Of a stretch of 64,000 nucleotides of DNA, positions 61,159 to 64,000 are shown piece by piece. The position numbers were made by a program, and so were the translations under genes. The DNA is taken from positions 1,116,001-1,180,000 of the forward strand of contig NZ_RBII01000001.1 in assembly GCF_003634015.1 (NCBI RefSeq), in the 5' to 3' direction. Below the pieces are notes generated by a model. It saw only the letters and a list, made by a program, of their open reading frames with translations. It made no database searches and had not been told where the DNA came from. Origin of the DNA: Litorimonas taeanensis (GTDB taxonomy: Bacteria; Pseudomonadota; Alphaproteobacteria; Caulobacterales; Maricaulaceae). Position 1 is the first letter of the stretch. Each line of letters starts with the position of its first letter.

Positions 61159-62118
61159 ATGAACCGCTCAATCGAATCGACGACTACTGAGTCCATCAGT
61201 CTCCAAAAGCTCGCTGTTTTTGCGATTATCCTCATTCTCATCTGGGGCTCTGCCTTCACGATGGTCAGTGTTGCAGTGCGGTATATTGCGCCCATTTGGA
61301 TGGTCGCTTTTCGCCTGACCTTTGGCGCCATATTTCTAACGGCTTACATGCTCATCAGAGGCCATCGTTTTCCGCCCTTGAAGGATAAAAGATGGATTTG
61401 GTATTCTGCTCTGGGCCTGACCAGCTCCGTCATCCCCTTCTTTTTACTCGGTACGGGTATGGAAACCGTAGATAGTGGCCTGACAGCCATTCTAGTCGGC
61501 TGTATGCCGTTAATGACCATTATCATGGCGCATTTTGTGACCGAGGAAAAACTCAATTTTCTTAAATTGATTGGCTTTATCATCGGCCTGTTCGGGACTG
61601 TTATTTTGTTCTTGCCCGATGATTTCTCATTCAGGCTTATCCAAGATTGGCAGGCTCAACTTTTAATTATCCTCGCCGCCTTCTTTTACGCTCTCACGAC
61701 GGTTGCTGCAAAAATTGCACCGAAAACCTCCTCTACGGTTGCCGCTGCAATGATGATGATAACTGGCGCGGCCTTTGGACTAGCCGCCGCCTTGTTCACA
61801 GGTCTTGAGGGCGCCATACCCCCTGATGGGAATGGTCTTGTTACTTTTCTTATGATTTCGGGTCTGGGTTTGGGGTCCAGTGGTATCGCCGTCATCATGT
61901 ATCTTTATTTTATCGACGTTGCAGGCACCTCGAGCATGGCGAGCGTCAACTATTTCGTGCCTATTGCATCTGTAGGCTTTGGCGTTTGGCTTTTACACGA
62001 GCCTCTATCTTGGCGGATATTTGCTTCATTCGCCGTGATATTATTGGGCGTTTTGATTGCTCGATTGGGCAAAGACAAACCCCCAATGGGCACACCAAAC
62101 CCCAATTTGGGTCGCTAG
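61159..62118 (+). CDS. EamA-family (DMT) membrane transporter
   Basis: Exporter of the drug/metabolite superfamily with two EamA repeats and ten helices. Opening IILILIWGSAFTMVSVAVRY, FLLGTGMETVDSGLTAILVG, KLIGFIIGLFGTVILFLPDD and SMASVNYFVPIASVGFGVWL, followed by HEPLSWRIFASF, are typical. Substrate unknown. The stop overlaps the end of thiD on the opposite strand by four bases. Confidence 0.92.
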   Translation: MNRSIESTTTESISLQKLAVFAIILILIWGSAFTMVSVAVRYIAPIWMVAFRLTFGAIFLTAYMLIRGHRFPPLKDKRWIWYSALGLTSSVIPFFLLGTGMETVDSGLTAILVGCMPLMTIIMAHFVTEEKLNFLKLIGFIIGLFGTVILFLPDDFSFRLIQDWQAQLLIILAAFFYALTTVAAKIAPKTSSTVAAAMMMITGAAFGLAAALFTGLEGAIPPDGNGLVTFLMISGLGLGSSGIAVIMYLYFIDVAGTSSMASVNYFVPIASVGFGVWLLHEPLSWRIFASFAVILLGVLIARLGKDKPPMGTPNPNLGR

Positions 62119-62981
62119 TTTTTTAAACCTTTAAGCGCAGCAAAAGGATTTGATGGATCGGGCGTCTCTTCTGCCTCAGCTTCGCCCATTGCTAACCCAT
62201 GGTTAAGCGGACCATTGCCACCGCCTAGCTTGGGGGCTGTGCGAATAGCTTCAAAGACAAATTCTCGCGCGCTCATCACAGCCTCTTCCAACGTGGCCCC
62301 TAACGAGATTGCCGCAGCAATGGCACTGGCCAAAGTACAGCCTGTGCCATGAGTATGGCGACTATGGATACGAGGACCAGACATTATGTTGGTGCCTTCT
62401 TCGCTGACCAAAACATCGACGACAGACTTACCTTTTAAATGCCCGCCCTTCATCAAAGCCGCATAAACATTGCGTGACAACAAAGCATCCCCCGCCTTGG
62501 TTAAATCATCAATATCAGTAATCGAAATCCCGGTAAGCCATTCAGCTTCGGGGACATTAGGCGTCACTAAATCAGCGAGCGGCAATAGTGTGTCACGCAT
62601 GGCCTCCATCGCATCATCTTGCAGGAGTTTATCACCTGAGGTAGCCACAGAGACTGGGTCCAAAATGATAAAAGCGTCAAGCGGCTCAATCTCTTCAGCC
62701 ACCACATCGATAATCGCCTTTGTACCGAGCATCCCAATCTTGACAACATCTGCGCCTATATCAGAGAGGCAGGCTTTAATCTGTGCTCGGACAAGTTCTG
62801 GCTTCAAATACTCTACCTGTGTCACGCCCAATGTATTTTGAACGGTAATCGCGGTAATCGCCGTTTGTGAATAAGCCCCAAATGCCGCGCAGGCTTTAAT
62901 ATCGGCTTGAATACCCGCACCGCCAGACGAGTCAGATCCCGCAATGATGAGGACACGGCCTTGGTCGTTTTGGTCGGACAT
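62115..62981 (-). CDS. thiD: Bifunctional HMP kinase / HMP-phosphate kinase ThiD
   Basis: Phosphorylates HMP and HMP-phosphate for thiamine synthesis, downstream of ThiC. Ribokinase-fold motifs: VLIIAGSDSSGGAGIQADIK, SQTAITAITVQNTLGV, ILDPVSVATSGDKLL and the anion-hole HTHGTGCTLASAIAAAISLG (about residue 207). C-terminal tail of about 20 acidic residues (GEAEAEETPDPSN) is unusual. AGGGAAG precedes the start. No TPP riboswitch is visible before it, unlike thiC. Confidence 0.96.
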   Translation of the reverse strand: MSDQNDQGRVLIIAGSDSSGGAGIQADIKACAAFGAYSQTAITAITVQNTLGVTQVEYLKPELVRAQIKACLSDIGADVVKIGMLGTKAIIDVVAEEIEPLDAFIILDPVSVATSGDKLLQDDAMEAMRDTLLPLADLVTPNVPEAEWLTGISITDIDDLTKAGDALLSRNVYAALMKGGHLKGKSVVDVLVSEEGTNIMSGPRIHSRHTHGTGCTLASAIAAAISLGATLEEAVMSAREFVFEAIRTAPKLGGGNGPLNHGLAMGEAEAEETPDPSNPFAALKGLKN

Positions 62982-63070
62982 TTCTACTTCCCTATCATTT
63001 CATGAGGCGGGGTCTAGATGCGCAAGACCGCCAATTTAGTCAAGTCAAGCCTATGGTTTTACATAGCTCA

Positions 63071-63895
63071 TCACGCGTCATACGCGCTCATGGCATGCCA
63101 AACCTTCACGGCCTGTACCGTTTCACTGACGTCATGGACCCGCAAGATTTCAGCCCCAGCCTGCGCAGACCAGAGGGCTGCGGCGAGACTCCCGCCGAGG
63201 CGATCTTCTGCACGGCTGCCATCGATGCGGCCGATAAAACTTTTCCGTGACGCCCCCATAAGTATGGGGCAACCAAGGCTCTTAAAATCTGAGAGATGTT
63301 TAAATAAGGCCAGATTATCCTCTAGGCGTTTACCAAACCCTATCCCTGGATCGATAGTGATATTTTTGAGCTCTACCCCAGCAAAATCCAGCGCGTCGAT
63401 ACGTTTCGCAAGATAGTCTTTTACCTCAGCCACAGGATTCCCGTAATGCGGATTATGTTGCATAGTTTCAGGCGAGCCTTGCATATGCATGATAATGACA
63501 GGGCAAGCGAGGTCTGCGGCAATTTGTTCTGACGAGGCGTCAAAGCTCAGCGCGGTGACATCATTCCAAATATCAGCTCCCGCCAAAATGGCAGCCTCGG
63601 CAACTTGGGGCTTGCGGGTATCGATAGAGATTATGGGATCAATTTCATAATCCCGCGTCGCCTCTCGAAGCGCTGCAATAACAGGCACAGTGCGGCGCAC
63701 TTCTTCCTCGATGGAGATTTCCTCTGCGCCGGGGCGCGTACTCTCGCCGCCAATATCAATAATATCAGCGCCGTCTTCGATAAGGCGAATAGCGCGTTTC
63801 ACGCCTAGCTCTAAGGAGTCAAAACGCCCACCATCAGAAAAACTATCAGGCGTGACGTTTAAAATACCCATGATTTGCGGATGCTTAAAAGTCAT
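63071..63895 (-). CDS. folP: Dihydropteroate synthase
   Basis: Joins p-aminobenzoate to dihydropterin pyrophosphate in folate synthesis; the target of sulfonamides. Both signatures are intact: MGILNVTPDSFSDGG (residues 9-23) and IIDIGGESTRPGAEE. Further motifs: IISIDTRKPQVAEAA, IWNDVTALSF, ITIDPGIGFGKRLEDN and PILMGASRKSFIGRI. Length 274 residues is normal. 90 bases separate it from thiD, in which no gene is seen; the same direction suggests they may be co-transcribed. Confidence 0.97.
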   Translation of the reverse strand: MTFKHPQIMGILNVTPDSFSDGGRFDSLELGVKRAIRLIEDGADIIDIGGESTRPGAEEISIEEEVRRTVPVIAALREATRDYEIDPIISIDTRKPQVAEAAILAGADIWNDVTALSFDASSEQIAADLACPVIIMHMQGSPETMQHNPHYGNPVAEVKDYLAKRIDALDFAGVELKNITIDPGIGFGKRLEDNLALFKHLSDFKSLGCPILMGASRKSFIGRIDGSRAEDRLGGSLAAALWSAQAGAEILRVHDVSETVQAVKVWHAMSAYDA

Positions 63896-63960
63896 GGTTC
63901 AGCGTTTAATCTCTTAAAACGGAATAGCAAGCCATTGGCCAGCCCTCTACAGGCCCAATA

Positions 63961-63984
63961 AAAAACCCGCCAAAGCGGGTTTTT
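63961..63984. terminator. Intrinsic terminator upstream of folP
   Basis: AAAAACCCGC and GCGGGTTTTT pair around CAAA, with T-runs on both strands, so it could work in either direction. On the minus strand it would end a gene lying mostly to the right of the window: a TAA at 63988-63990 preceded by codons for Ala-Lys-Ala is consistent with such a gene end, but only 13 bases are visible. Confidence 0.85.
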
Positions 63985-64000
63985 AAATTAGGCTTTCGCT

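Overview
The window looks like chromosomal DNA of a marine, Caulobacter-like alphaproteobacterium (Caulobacterales/Maricaulales type) with moderate GC. Evidence: an adjacent divK-pleD pair beside a zinc-ribbon dinB; a popZ homologue between tolC and valS; a serC-serA operon preceded by a two-hairpin leader; an ArsR-methyltransferase fusion next to metF; a TonB receptor of the Xanthomonas/Caulobacter type; and TTAA-type CtrA-like sites near popZ and divK. The species cannot be named from the sequence alone.

Layout. 1-182: start of a glycine-zipper lipoprotein running off the left edge. 0.66-2.86 kb: an AT-rich type II restriction-modification pair (cytosine-C5 methylase plus HpaII-family endonuclease). 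2.86-4.5 kb: a palindrome-rich gene-poor stretch, one unknown gene, a repeat cluster and rnpB. 4.5-9.8 kb: leftward genes (amidase, DUF1801, EamA exporter, DjlA-like co-chaperone, metF, ArsR-methyltransferase). 9.9-15.7 kb: GH9 cellulase lipoprotein, ettA, an XRE/membrane-protein pair and an acyltransferase-like protein. 15.8-26.2 kb: xthA, two DUF3137 paralogues, valS, a giant popZ, tolC and a Pcm-like methyltransferase. 26.4-34.8 kb: tRNA-Cys, plsY-dprA, topA, rnr-nudix and rpmG. 34.9-42.7 kb: TonB receptor with lipoprotein partner, pleD/divK, dinB. 42.7-49.2 kb: small envelope and secreted proteins, two cold-shock genes, a SemiSWEET transporter. 49.3-54.2 kb: thiC with TPP riboswitch, two BLUF-like paralogues, an esterase, a GGCT-fold protein. 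54.3-64 kb: a secreted zincin with a polyproline tract, serC-serA, purA, an EamA exporter, thiD, folP.

How the genes work together. Most are housekeeping: serine (serC, serA), thiamine (thiC, thiD), folate and one-carbon metabolism (folP, metF), purines (purA), phospholipid (plsY), DNA and RNA maintenance (topA, xthA, dprA, dinB, rnr, rnpB), translation (valS, rpmG, ettA). The cell-polarity and cell-cycle layer is popZ, divK and pleD. Accessory content is the R-M pair, the GH9 enzyme, the TonB/lipoprotein pair and several secreted proteins of unknown role.

Most worth a second look: two tandem BLUF-fold proteins that appear to lack the photochemical residues; a 699-residue PopZ with a very long acidic linker; a roughly 50-residue AT-rich insertion in valyl-tRNA synthetase; the structured stretch at 2.95-3.27 kb; and a Met-Thr-stop mini-ORF conserved in both cold-shock leaders. 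Identifications come from reading motifs by eye; no database search was run.
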